Source of the DNA: Anaerolineales bacterium
GTDB lineage: Bacteria; Chloroflexota; Anaerolineae; Anaerolineales; Villigracilaceae
Length of the DNA stretch: 5,427 nucleotides
NCBI GenBank assembly: GCA_025966435.1
Contig: JAICRQ010000265.1
Span: 1-5,427 of the forward strand
Reading direction: 5' to 3'
Part shown: positions 1 through 5,427 of the stretch, piece after piece
Layout: each line of letters begins with the position of its first letter
How positions within the stretch are numbered: position 1 is the first letter of the stretch
Position numbers and translations under genes: made by a program
Notes under the pieces: model-generated
Told to the model about the DNA's origin: nothing
The model's input: the letters and a program-made list of their open reading frames with translations, nothing else
Database searches by the model: none

Positions 1-441
1 CGGCATGATCGTGGAATAAGCAATATCGAGTATGTGTGCCGCCTTATTCATGAAACGGATAAATTCCGGCCAGCGCGCCGCATCTTTTTCAGAGAAACGT
101 TTAATGGACTCCGCCGTTTTCACAGGATCGGCATCGAGAACAAGATGATCTTCGTAAGCCGGACCACCAGCTCGACCTACGAATGAAATGAAGACAGGCG
201 TCTCTGTGAGAGTAGGCAGAGAGAGTTTCAAATCTTTGATAATATCGGGGCGCAAGCTTCCGCCCGTGTGCACTGAATCGACAGTGAAGCCATCACCGAA
301 CCTTTCAGTCACTACCGAACCGCCCACAATGGGGCGCCGTTCGAGCACCAGAACCTTCTTCCCCTGCTTCGCTAAATATGCCGCAGCGACCAGTCCATTG
401 TGCCCCGCGCCGATAATAATGATGTCATAGTGGGTTGTCAC
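1..441 (-). CDS. FAD-dependent oxidoreductase, phytoene dehydrogenase/PYROXD2-like (N-terminal part, cut by window edge)
   Basis: The visible 147 codons encode the N-terminal dinucleotide-binding part of a COG1233-type flavoprotein. A beta-alpha-beta Rossmann unit starts at residue 6, with the GxGxxG-type motif GAGHNG at 11-16. The acidic ribose-binding residue is E34 in LVLERR, and the GG pair at 40-41 is typical of the FAD-binding amine oxidase/phytoene desaturase superfamily. The start is GTG at 441: an in-frame TGA lies two codons upstream, and nearby ATGs are out of frame. GGAATGA in the 12-bp gap after the S66 peptidase stop may serve as a weak ribosome-binding site, so the two genes are probably cotranscribed. 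The N-terminus closely resembles the complete flavoprotein at 1632-3242 (shared GHNGLVAAAYLA, LERR and LRP-II-DL), so the two are paralogues. Substrate unknown; carotenoid desaturation is not implied, because this superfamily is broad. The C-terminal part lies outside the window. Confidence 0.9.
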   Translation of the reverse strand, partial: MTTHYDIIIIGAGHNGLVAAAYLAKQGKKVLVLERRPIVGGSVVTERFGDGFTVDSVHTGGSLRPDIIKDLKLSLPTLTETPVFISFVGRAGGPAYEDHLVLDADPVKTAESIKRFSEKDAARWPEFIRFMNKAAHILDIAYSTIMP

Positions 442-453
442 AAATCATTCCAT

Positions 454-1491
454 TCAATTTACTACTGCATTCTCTAGGATGGAAAATCGTTTGCTATCAA
501 CATCGATCTCTGCCTGCACACCATAGGGAAGGACGAATATAGGGCTGGTATGTCCAAAATCCATCTGAGTAATGATAGGTAAGTCTGTTAAGCCTTCTTC
601 CTGGTTTACAACTTGAAGAATGGCTTTGTCATATTCCTTGAACTTCTCCACAGGCACTTCACCACCCGGTCTTCCAAATAGAATTCCTGAAAGTTTAGAC
701 AGAATGTGCAGCGAAGCAAAGACACGCAATATGCGCTTTACGGTTTCGGGTGGCGGAGCTTCTTCGGATGTCTCTAGGAAGAGAATTGCATCCTGCCAAT
801 TAGCCGGAAAAATCGCCGTGCCGCGCGCCCAATCGAGCACTTCCAGGCATCCACCCATCAAATGCCCGCGATGGACTCCATGACCCTGGAGAAATCTCCA
901 ACCGGTGGATGGATTCAACGTTCGTTTGACTTGCTGGTTGGCAGGATCCGCCCAGTCGAGGCGTTCCGCAGTCCAGCCATCTATCTCTGGATTTACTTCG
1001 CCAATCACGCTGCTCGAAAACAGTGTTTTGCGCAGAGATTGGACGACATAAGGAAATATTCCTCCATTTTCTGCAAATTCCAGCATGATACTTGGACCAT
1101 AGAAGGAGGTCAGTCCCGCCTTGTAACAGACCAGGTGACTGATGGTTGTATCGGAATAGCCCAGGAAAATCTTTGGGTTGTTTCTGATGACGTTCAAATC
1201 AAGAAAGGGCAAGAGGCGGATCGAATCGTCACCGCCGATGGTGGCAAAGATGCCTTTGATGGACGAGTCGAAAAACGCCTGCATGAAATCGTCTGCGCGT
1301 GCCCTGGGATTGCGGGAAAGCCAGTCCGCATCTTTGAGGGTGTGGGGCATCTCCACGACCTGCAGGCCAAATTTATCCTTCAGCTGCTGCACACCCACCT
1401 GATAGCGATGAGGAAATACCGAAGGACCTCCCCATGAAAGGGAGACCGTTGCGATTTTGTCGCCGGGGCTGAGTTTTTGAGGCTTGATCAT
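454..1491 (-). CDS. Peptidase family S66 serine carboxypeptidase (LD-carboxypeptidase / MccF-like)
   Basis: The 345-residue protein matches family S66, cytoplasmic serine peptidases with a Ser-Glu-His triad. LdcA members cut the L,D bond of murein tetrapeptides; MccF members cleave aminoacyl-nucleotide toxins such as processed microcin C. Visible family marks are the N-terminal LSPGDKIATVSLS (7-19), the IGGDDS turn (85-90), and the nucleophile elbow GYSD at 111-114 with expected nucleophile S113. E240 in LFLETSEE is the expected acid and H314 in DFGHTSP the expected base. The length is nearer MccF (about 345) than LdcA (about 305). The extended Trp-containing segment around 173-200 (W173, W180, W198), leading into GHLMGGCLEVL, also favours the MccF-like branch, but that placement is inference. 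No signal peptide is seen. ATG at 1491 is fixed as the first possible start by an in-frame TAG two codons upstream; the ribosome-binding site is weak. It has its own promoter candidate and is followed by a flavoprotein gene after 12 bp. Confidence 0.9.
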   Translation of the reverse strand: MIKPQKLSPGDKIATVSLSWGGPSVFPHRYQVGVQQLKDKFGLQVVEMPHTLKDADWLSRNPRARADDFMQAFFDSSIKGIFATIGGDDSIRLLPFLDLNVIRNNPKIFLGYSDTTISHLVCYKAGLTSFYGPSIMLEFAENGGIFPYVVQSLRKTLFSSSVIGEVNPEIDGWTAERLDWADPANQQVKRTLNPSTGWRFLQGHGVHRGHLMGGCLEVLDWARGTAIFPANWQDAILFLETSEEAPPPETVKRILRVFASLHILSKLSGILFGRPGGEVPVEKFKEYDKAILQVVNQEEGLTDLPIITQMDFGHTSPIFVLPYGVQAEIDVDSKRFSILENAVVN

Positions 1492-1536
1492 TTTCTACTG
1501 GCACCTGCGCCGCTGACTCCAGTATCGTGAAATCTG

Positions 1537-1565
1537 ATCATACATGATTCCTGTTGAAATTCCAA
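1537..1565 (-). promoter_or_regulatory. Sigma-70-like promoter candidate for the S66 peptidase unit
   Basis: On the minus strand, TTGGAA (1560-1565) and TATGAT (1537-1542) are separated by exactly 17 bases. They match the consensus -35 and -10 at four and five of six positions. Transcription would begin near 1530, leaving a leader of about 39 bases before the ATG at 1491. The position, in the only large gap between the two gene groups, supports a separate unit for the S66 peptidase and the second flavoprotein. An ATCAT-AC-ATGAT dyad (1537-1548) overlaps the -10 and could be an operator. Confidence 0.5.
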
Positions 1566-1619
1566 TGCTGTGCGAAGCGCTAACTCAATCACGTCGCCGT
1601 GGAGAAAGAACTTCCGATG

Positions 1620-1647
1620 ACTAATTACCACTTACCAATTACCATCT
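1620..1647. repeat. Short degenerate 7-base tandem repeat at the flavoprotein 3' end
   Basis: The plus strand reads as four 7-base units: ACTAATT, ACCACTT, ACCAATT and ACCATCT. The last two units are within the flavoprotein gene and encode its final residues and TAA stop (1632-1634). The rest is intergenic. Heptamers of the TTACCAA type are a familiar short-repeat class in bacterial intergenic DNA, notably cyanobacteria. The remaining gap to 1492 shows no gene and no convincing terminator. Confidence 0.6.
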
Positions 1648-3242
1648 TTCAGTATCTCCTTCGCTGCCAGCATCCCTGCCGCGCCCATCACGCCTCCTCC
1701 GGGGTGCGCGCCGCTTGCGCCGAAGTAATAGCCTTTGAGGGGCGTGCGGAAGTCCACCCATTGCGGCACGGGGCGCAGAAAGAAGATCTGGTGCAGTAGC
1801 AGTTCACCGTGGAAGATGTTGCCGCCGGTGATACCCGCGATGGCTTCGATGTCCTTCGGTGAGATGACCTGCATCCCGACAATGCACTTTCGGATGTTCG
1901 GGGCATACTCCTCGATGGTTGAGATAACTGCTTCGCCGAGTTCGTTTCGTTTCTCGTCGTTCCAACCGCCTTCGAGATCGTAAGGCGCGTATTGCACGAA
2001 GCAGGACAGCACGTGCTCTCCGGGCGGTGCCATGTCGGGGTCGATCATGGAGGGGAAGATCATGTCGAGATACGGGCGCTTCGAGATCTGCCCGTATTTA
2101 GCGTCGTCGTAGGCGCGCTCGATGTAGTCGATGCTTGGGCTGATAGACACCGCGCCACGATGAAGGGCGGAGTCTGCTCCCTTGCCTTCGAATGGCAGGG
2201 CGGTGAAGTTGGGGAGTTCGCTCAAGGCGATGTTGACCTTGCCCGACGAGCCGCGCGTGCGAAAGTTTTGGATGGACGTGACAAAGTCTTCGGGGAAATA
2301 TCTCGATTCGACGAACTGCAGGAACGTGCGCTTCGGGTCTGCGGCAGACATGACAACGTTCGAGTGCAGCTCATCGCCGTTTTCTAAGGCGACTCCTACC
2401 GCGCGTCCATTCTTGACAATGACCTGCTTCACGCTGGCGTTGACTCGAATCTCCACCCCGAGCGCTTTCGCCGCGTTCAGAATCGATCCGCTCACCCCGC
2501 CGGAACCGCCTTTGGCAAAACCCCAGGCGCGGAAGGCGCCGTCGATCTCGCCCATGTAATGATGAAGCAGCACGTACGCTGTCCCCGGCGAGCGCGGACC
2601 GAGGAACGTGCCGATGATTCCGCTGGCGGCTTTGGTGCCCTTCAACGCGTCCGTCTCGAACCACTCCTCGAGCAAATCCGCCGACGATTGGGTGACGAGC
2701 TTAGCGATCGTGTAGAGTTCTTTTTCGGAGAGACTCTTTGCATACTGCCCGACCTTGAGCAGATTAAATAAGTCACGCGGGTGCAAGGATGATGGATCAG
2801 GGGGAATCAGGTTTATGATCGGCTTGATTGCCTTCGCAGCGCGCGCCATGACGGGAGCGTATTCGTCGTAGGCTTCCGCATCTTTGGGCGAGTGGCGGTA
2901 CAACTCACGCCGCGTCAGGTCGTGGTCATCCCAGGAGGCAAGATAATCACCACGGCGTTCGCCGTCCATTGGAGTAAATGTGGAAGGCAGAGGTAGAATT
3001 TTCAATCCGTGCTTCGGTAACTCCAAATCACGGATGATCTCCGGGCGCAGCAGGCTGACCACATAGGAAAACTCGGTGAACTTGTAGCCGGGAAAGATCT
3101 CCTCCGTCACCGCAGCCCCACCGACGATATGCCTGCGCTCGAGAACCACGACCTTTTTGCCCGCGCGCGCCAGGTACGCCGCGGCGACTAACCCGTTATG
3201 CCCTCCGCCGATAATGATCGCGTCGTATTGATTAGCTGTCAT
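1632..3242 (-). CDS. FAD-dependent oxidoreductase, phytoene dehydrogenase/PYROXD2-like (COG1233 type), complete
   Basis: This 536-residue flavoprotein looks complete; the family is usually about 500-580 residues. The N-terminal Rossmann FAD site has GGGHNG at 12-17, E35 in VVLERR and GG at 41-42. A central GGSGGVSGSILNAAK segment (246-259) precedes the typical strand pair carrying an NGRAVGVALENGDEL hairpin (278-292) and VVMSAADPKRTF (296-307). The C-terminal FAD-closing motif is FGASGAHPGGGVMGAAG at 507-523. This arrangement is closer to PYROXD2-type oxidoreductases than to dedicated carotenoid desaturases, and no carotenoid genes are nearby. No signal peptide or membrane segment is evident beyond the Rossmann strand. 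The ATG overlaps the end of the SET gene by 11 bp; AAGG at 3251-3254, inside that gene, gives a ribosome-binding site 8 bases from the start, suggesting translational coupling. The TAA stop lies within a 7-base-period repeat. Reaction and substrate are unknown; oxidation of an amine or other C-H substrate is plausible. Confidence 0.93.
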   Translation of the reverse strand: MTANQYDAIIIGGGHNGLVAAAYLARAGKKVVVLERRHIVGGAAVTEEIFPGYKFTEFSYVVSLLRPEIIRDLELPKHGLKILPLPSTFTPMDGERRGDYLASWDDHDLTRRELYRHSPKDAEAYDEYAPVMARAAKAIKPIINLIPPDPSSLHPRDLFNLLKVGQYAKSLSEKELYTIAKLVTQSSADLLEEWFETDALKGTKAASGIIGTFLGPRSPGTAYVLLHHYMGEIDGAFRAWGFAKGGSGGVSGSILNAAKALGVEIRVNASVKQVIVKNGRAVGVALENGDELHSNVVMSAADPKRTFLQFVESRYFPEDFVTSIQNFRTRGSSGKVNIALSELPNFTALPFEGKGADSALHRGAVSISPSIDYIERAYDDAKYGQISKRPYLDMIFPSMIDPDMAPPGEHVLSCFVQYAPYDLEGGWNDEKRNELGEAVISTIEEYAPNIRKCIVGMQVISPKDIEAIAGITGGNIFHGELLLHQIFFLRPVPQWVDFRTPLKGYYFGASGAHPGGGVMGAAGMLAAKEILKDGNW

Positions 3243-3777
3243 GCAGGCTGCCTTTTTTCAGTTTCTCGATTCGGCGATTGATAAAGGGAGAAAAATGATC
3301 TCGATATCGTTCCTGAACATCTTCTCGCATCCAATCATCTCCTGTAATAATCCGGCGGCAATGTGGCGAACCACAACGACAGCGAGTATCCAGCATCCAA
3401 TTGGATTGCGTTGTAAATAATGCATAGTCCACAGTGATTTCTTCTCCAGACTCTATATCCCGGCGGGCTACCAGTGTTGCTTCATCGTCCATCCAGACAC
3501 TGGAGTCGCACGAATGATTCATGGATGCATCCAGGGATCGGGTTGTTTCGATATCTTCCACTAAGTACAAGTTTTCCTCGATCTGGATGAAGCTGTAAAG
3601 CGAACGAGTGGACTGGAAATCTGCGAACTCCGACTCGGTCATTACCGTACCACCCATCCTGCAAACGATTTCGCCTTTTCTGATCGGTTCGAGCGCGAAC
3701 ATCCCCTCACCGCGGATGCGCGACTCTCTAAGTTCAATTCGGGGATCTTTCCAGGTTTGTAGTGGGTAATTCTTCAT
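3232..3777 (-). CDS. SET-domain protein-lysine methyltransferase-like protein with post-SET zinc motif
   Basis: This 181-residue protein consists of almost only a SET domain, the SAM-dependent protein-lysine methyltransferase fold known best from eukaryotes but also present in many bacteria. The N-terminal GEGMFALEPIRKGE (23-36) carries the first SAM-contact loop. NHSC is at 87-90 and EEITVDY at 112-118, the paired motifs that form the pseudoknot active site. A post-SET CRCGSPHCR (C133, C135, C140) would, with C90, form the usual Cys4 zinc site. The usual NHSCDPN continues here as NHSCDSS, losing the Pro and the second Asn, which is unusual. About 40 residues follow the cysteines and end in a basic tail. 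ATG at 3777 has GGTGA (3785-3789) seven bases upstream. It begins 30 bp after the GcvT-like stop and overlaps the flavoprotein by 11 bp, so it sits inside an operon. The target protein is unknown. Confidence 0.9.
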   Translation of the reverse strand: MKNYPLQTWKDPRIELRESRIRGEGMFALEPIRKGEIVCRMGGTVMTESEFADFQSTRSLYSFIQIEENLYLVEDIETTRSLDASMNHSCDSSVWMDDEATLVARRDIESGEEITVDYALFTTQSNWMLDTRCRCGSPHCRRIITGDDWMREDVQERYRDHFSPFINRRIEKLKKGSLHDS

Positions 3778-3807
3778 TGCGGATTCACCAGTCTCCGGTC
3801 TTTCCTC

Positions 3808-5004
3808 TTATTTCTTCTTCCACTCCGGCTCATAGAATGGCAACTTGACAACTTTCGCCGGTGCGTGCTGGCGATGGTGCTCCACTGTGATCTCCATCCG
3901 CACATTCGTGCCAACTTCATAATATGGCTTTTGCAAATGCGCAAGCGCGATGTATTTCTTTAACAAAGGTGACCACGTGGACGTAGACGCGTACCCCACC
4001 TGTATATTGCCAACCATAACTGGAAGGCTTCCGCGAAACGCCATCCCTGGGATTTGCGGCGGCAAGCCAACGCTCTTAAATAGCTGTTCCATGCCTTCCC
4101 ACTCCACTTCGAGTCCCATCATTTTCCAGGCTGAACCCTCGCGCTTTTCTCGCTCCAACGCGCGGCGTCCGACAAAGTACCCCTGTTTATCGAGTGCCAC
4201 CGTCCAGTCGAGCCCCAGCTCGAACGGCGAGGATTTTTGCGGCTCGATCCAGGCGTGAGATGTGGATGTGTAATCCACTTCGATCATAAAGAGTCCCGCT
4301 TCCACGCGCGCCATGTCCATGGCGAGGATGCCGACGGGTGTAATGCCGTAATCCTGCCCAGCGTCCATCAGCGCGTCCCAGATGGTGAGGGCGTCTTTGG
4401 CGTCCATCCAGATCTCAAAACCAAGATCCCCCGTATAGCCCGTGCGCGAGATCGTAACGGGGATCCCATCCACCTGGTTTTGCATAAGGCGGAAATATTT
4501 CAATCCGTCAACTGGATCGTCCGCAACTTTATTCAGGACCTTTCTTGAATTCGGTCCCTGAAAACTGAGTGCCGCTACCTCGTCAGTGACTTCGGTGATC
4601 TCCACATCCAAACCGACCGCGTTCATTGAAAGCCAGCGCAGGGACGGGTCGGCAGATGTCATGCGATACGTGGTTTCGTCGAGCCTGCTGATCGTGCCAT
4701 CGTCGATCATCTTGCCTTCGTCATCGCACCAGCCCGTGTAATAGACCTGACCCACCTTTAGTTTATCCATATCGCGCGTGACGACACGGTTCAGCAAGCG
4801 GCTTGCATCCTTACCCGTGATCATATATTTCATCAGCGGCGTGACGTCGATCAGCGCTGCTGAATTGCGAATCGCCCAGTACTCGCGGTCGAGGGTCAAG
4901 TCGTAGGACCCGACGACGAGATATCCCGCCCAGCGCCGCCAGTTTTGAGGGAGGCAGAGTTTGGAGGTACGTTCGTGGAAAGGGGTAGTTTTGAGTTGGA
5001 ACAT
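3808..5004 (-). CDS. GcvT-like aminomethyltransferase-family protein (probable folate-dependent one-carbon transferase)
   Basis: This 398-residue protein has the GcvT/DmdA/sarcosine-dimethylglycine oxidase C-terminal fold, which moves a one-carbon unit from an amine or other methyl donor to tetrahydrofolate. Visible marks are LIDVTPLMKYMITGKDA (51-67), the active-site loop CDDEGKMIDD (93-102) with the conserved Asp pair at 101-102, ALSFQGP (145-151), RTGYTGDLGFEI (187-198), and the C-terminal barrel entry GRRALEREKREG (279-290). I chose ATG at 5004 because GGAGA lies just upstream and homology begins there. A longer reading from TTG at 5070 would add 22 residues encoded by repeat DNA. The protein is longer than glycine-cleavage GcvT (about 365), and no gcvH or gcvP is present, so a T-protein role is unlikely. 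Demethylation of a methylated amine, sulfur or aryl compound, perhaps with a neighbouring flavoprotein, is inference. Possible alternatives are DmdA-like or LigM-like relatives. Confidence 0.9.
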   Translation of the reverse strand: MFQLKTTPFHERTSKLCLPQNWRRWAGYLVVGSYDLTLDREYWAIRNSAALIDVTPLMKYMITGKDASRLLNRVVTRDMDKLKVGQVYYTGWCDDEGKMIDDGTISRLDETTYRMTSADPSLRWLSMNAVGLDVEITEVTDEVAALSFQGPNSRKVLNKVADDPVDGLKYFRLMQNQVDGIPVTISRTGYTGDLGFEIWMDAKDALTIWDALMDAGQDYGITPVGILAMDMARVEAGLFMIEVDYTSTSHAWIEPQKSSPFELGLDWTVALDKQGYFVGRRALEREKREGSAWKMMGLEVEWEGMEQLFKSVGLPPQIPGMAFRGSLPVMVGNIQVGYASTSTWSPLLKKYIALAHLQKPYYEVGTNVRMEITVEHHRQHAPAKVVKLPFYEPEWKKK

Positions 5005-5007
5005 AAA

Positions 5008-5012
5008 TCTCC
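5008..5012 (-). promoter_or_regulatory. Ribosome-binding site deciding the GcvT-like start
   Basis: GGAGA on the minus strand lies three bases (TTT) before ATG at 5004. The spacing is short but usable, and the longer TTG reading at 5070 has no comparable site. This supports the 398-residue product over the 420-residue one. Confidence 0.65.
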
Positions 5013-5025
5013 ATAAAGACTGCAG

Positions 5026-5088
5026 GCGATAGACTATAGACAATTCTGTCTTGCCATCGTCTATTGTCAATGGTCCAATGTCTATTGC
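5026..5088. repeat. Degenerate 7-base tandem repeat with inverted halves
   Basis: Reading the plus strand, 5054-5088 divides into five 7-base units: CCATCGT, CTATTGT, CAATGGT, CCAATGT and CTATTGC, with consensus CNATNGT. The left part, 5026-5046, carries units in the opposite sense (GCGATAG, ACTATAG, ACAATTC; consensus ACNATNG). The core CNATNG is itself nearly palindromic. The array fills most of the 77-bp gap between the cupin and GcvT-like genes and includes the cupin TAG stop (5082-5084). It resembles the heptanucleotide STRRs of cyanobacteria in period, though not demonstrably in origin. Confidence 0.7.
5028..5072 (-). other. Imperfect hairpin in the cupin / GcvT-like gap
   Basis: The arms 5028-5044 and 5056-5072 can pair at 13 of 17 positions, leaving an 11-base loop. 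The fold follows from the opposite orientation of the repeat units in the two halves. There is no following T-run on the minus strand, so it is not a standard intrinsic terminator. A role in mRNA processing or in setting the ratio of upstream and downstream products is possible but unproven. Confidence 0.4.
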
Positions 5089-5411
5089 TTGCTTGAATAT
5101 TCCGCCGGTGCGAAGAAGACCAGCATGGTCAGCTCTTCCTCGATCGAGTGAAAGTGATGCGCGACATTCTTTTCTACATAGACAATGGAACCAGCTTTTA
5201 CATCGCGATCTTCCTCAGCCACAAGGATCTTTGCCCATCCGCTCACCACATAATAAATTTCATCCTCTGTGTGAGGGGACTGGGGATCCATGCCGCCAGC
5301 GGGGAGAACATAGATTCCCACGCTCAAGTCAGGGACTTTGAGGAATTCCAAATAAAGCTTATTGCTTTCTTCTCTTTGGGAAATCAATTGGGCAAGTTCG
5401 AAGGCTTGCAT
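5082..5411 (-). CDS. Small single-domain cupin protein
   Basis: The 109-residue protein is a single conserved beta-barrel cupin (Cupin_2 type). Cupin motif 1 appears as GGMDPQSPHTEDEIYYVVSG (39-58), with H47 and E51 as metal ligands; the first His of the usual HxH is replaced by S45. Motif 2 is GSIVYVEKNVAHHFH (74-88), with H85 or H86 as the remaining ligand. The protein is probably cytoplasmic, with no signal peptide, and may bind a divalent metal and a small molecule. Such proteins range from dioxygenases and isomerases to ligand sensors, so no reaction can be assigned. ATG at 5411 has a strong GGAGG (5418-5422) six bases upstream. It is the first gene visible in the run and precedes the GcvT-like gene by 77 bp in the same direction. 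Its promoter would be beyond the right edge. Confidence 0.88.
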   Translation of the reverse strand: MQAFELAQLISQREESNKLYLEFLKVPDLSVGIYVLPAGGMDPQSPHTEDEIYYVVSGWAKILVAEEDRDVKAGSIVYVEKNVAHHFHSIEEELTMLVFFAPAEYSSKQ

Positions 5412-5417
5412 GGGATT

Positions 5418-5422
5418 CCTCC
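5418..5422 (-). promoter_or_regulatory. Strong ribosome-binding site of the cupin gene
   Basis: GGAGG on the minus strand lies six bases before the cupin ATG at 5411. It is the best Shine-Dalgarno match in the window and fixes the cupin start. Confidence 0.8.
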
Positions 5423-5427
5423 AATGA

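Noticed and set aside
862..1437. A 191-codon open frame on the plus strand
   Set aside because: It lies entirely antisense to the S66 peptidase, whose motifs and triad are clear. The translation shows no recognisable domain.
1492..1631. Intrinsic terminator after the complete flavoprotein
   Set aside because: No GC-rich stem followed by a T-run was found on the minus strand; only a 3-base stem around GCGCTTCGC was seen.
1599..1799. A 66-codon open frame on the plus strand containing TNYHLPITI
   Set aside because: That peptide is the translation of the 7-base repeat, and the rest is antisense to the flavoprotein.
1992..2387. A 131-codon open frame on the plus strand
   Set aside because: It is antisense to the well-supported flavoprotein gene in a GC-rich stretch where such shadow frames are common. 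No domain or ribosome-binding site supports it.
1632..3242. Naming the flavoprotein as carotenoid phytoene desaturase (crtI)
   Set aside because: The FAD motifs are shared by a broad superfamily, the sequence resembles PYROXD2-type members, and no carotenoid synthesis gene is in the window.
5005..5070. 22-residue N-terminal extension of the GcvT-like protein from TTG at 5070
   Set aside because: The extension is encoded by heptamer repeat DNA, starts with a rare codon without a good ribosome-binding site, and lies upstream of a well-placed GGAGA/ATG.
5043..5070. Minus-strand TTGACA (5065-5070) with CAGAAT (5043-5048), spacing 16, as a promoter for the GcvT-like gene
   Set aside because: The -35 is perfect but is part of the repeat, and the -10 matches only four of six. 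Without expression data it is not listed as a feature.

Overview
All supportable genes lie on the minus strand, so transcription runs from the right end of the window to the left. There are six protein-coding genes; the leftmost is cut by the window edge. In transcription order: a small single-domain cupin (5411→5082); a GcvT-like, probably folate-dependent aminomethyltransferase-family protein (5004→3808); a SET-domain protein methyltransferase (3777→3232); a full-length FAD-dependent oxidoreductase of the phytoene dehydrogenase/PYROXD2 type (3242→1632); an S66-family serine carboxypeptidase of LdcA/MccF type (1491→454); and the N-terminal part of a second, paralogous FAD oxidoreductase (441→1).

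The spacing suggests two transcription units. In the first, cupin, GcvT-like, SET and oxidoreductase are separated by 77 bp, 30 bp and an 11-bp overlap. A 140-bp gap follows, holding a reasonable sigma-70-like promoter. The second unit is the S66 peptidase and the second oxidoreductase, 12 bp apart. No gene-free stretch exceeds 300 bases. No RNA gene, CRISPR array, transposase or convincing terminator was seen.

The organism is a bacterium of moderate GC content. Family content and gene style would fit Anaerolineae/Chloroflexota, but this is an impression from the proteins and intergenic repeats, not a demonstrated assignment. Both larger intergenic gaps contain degenerate tandem repeats with a 7-base period, resembling the heptanucleotide STRRs known from cyanobacteria. 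One of them can also fold into an imperfect hairpin.

The most suggestive functional reading is a one-carbon or demethylation module. The GcvT fold passes one-carbon units to tetrahydrofolate, and in known dimethylglycine and sarcosine oxidases it is fused to an FAD amine oxidase. Here a GcvT-like protein and separate flavoproteins are encoded close together, with a SET methyltransferase translationally coupled to the flavoprotein. The substrate cannot be read from the sequence, and the joint role is inference.
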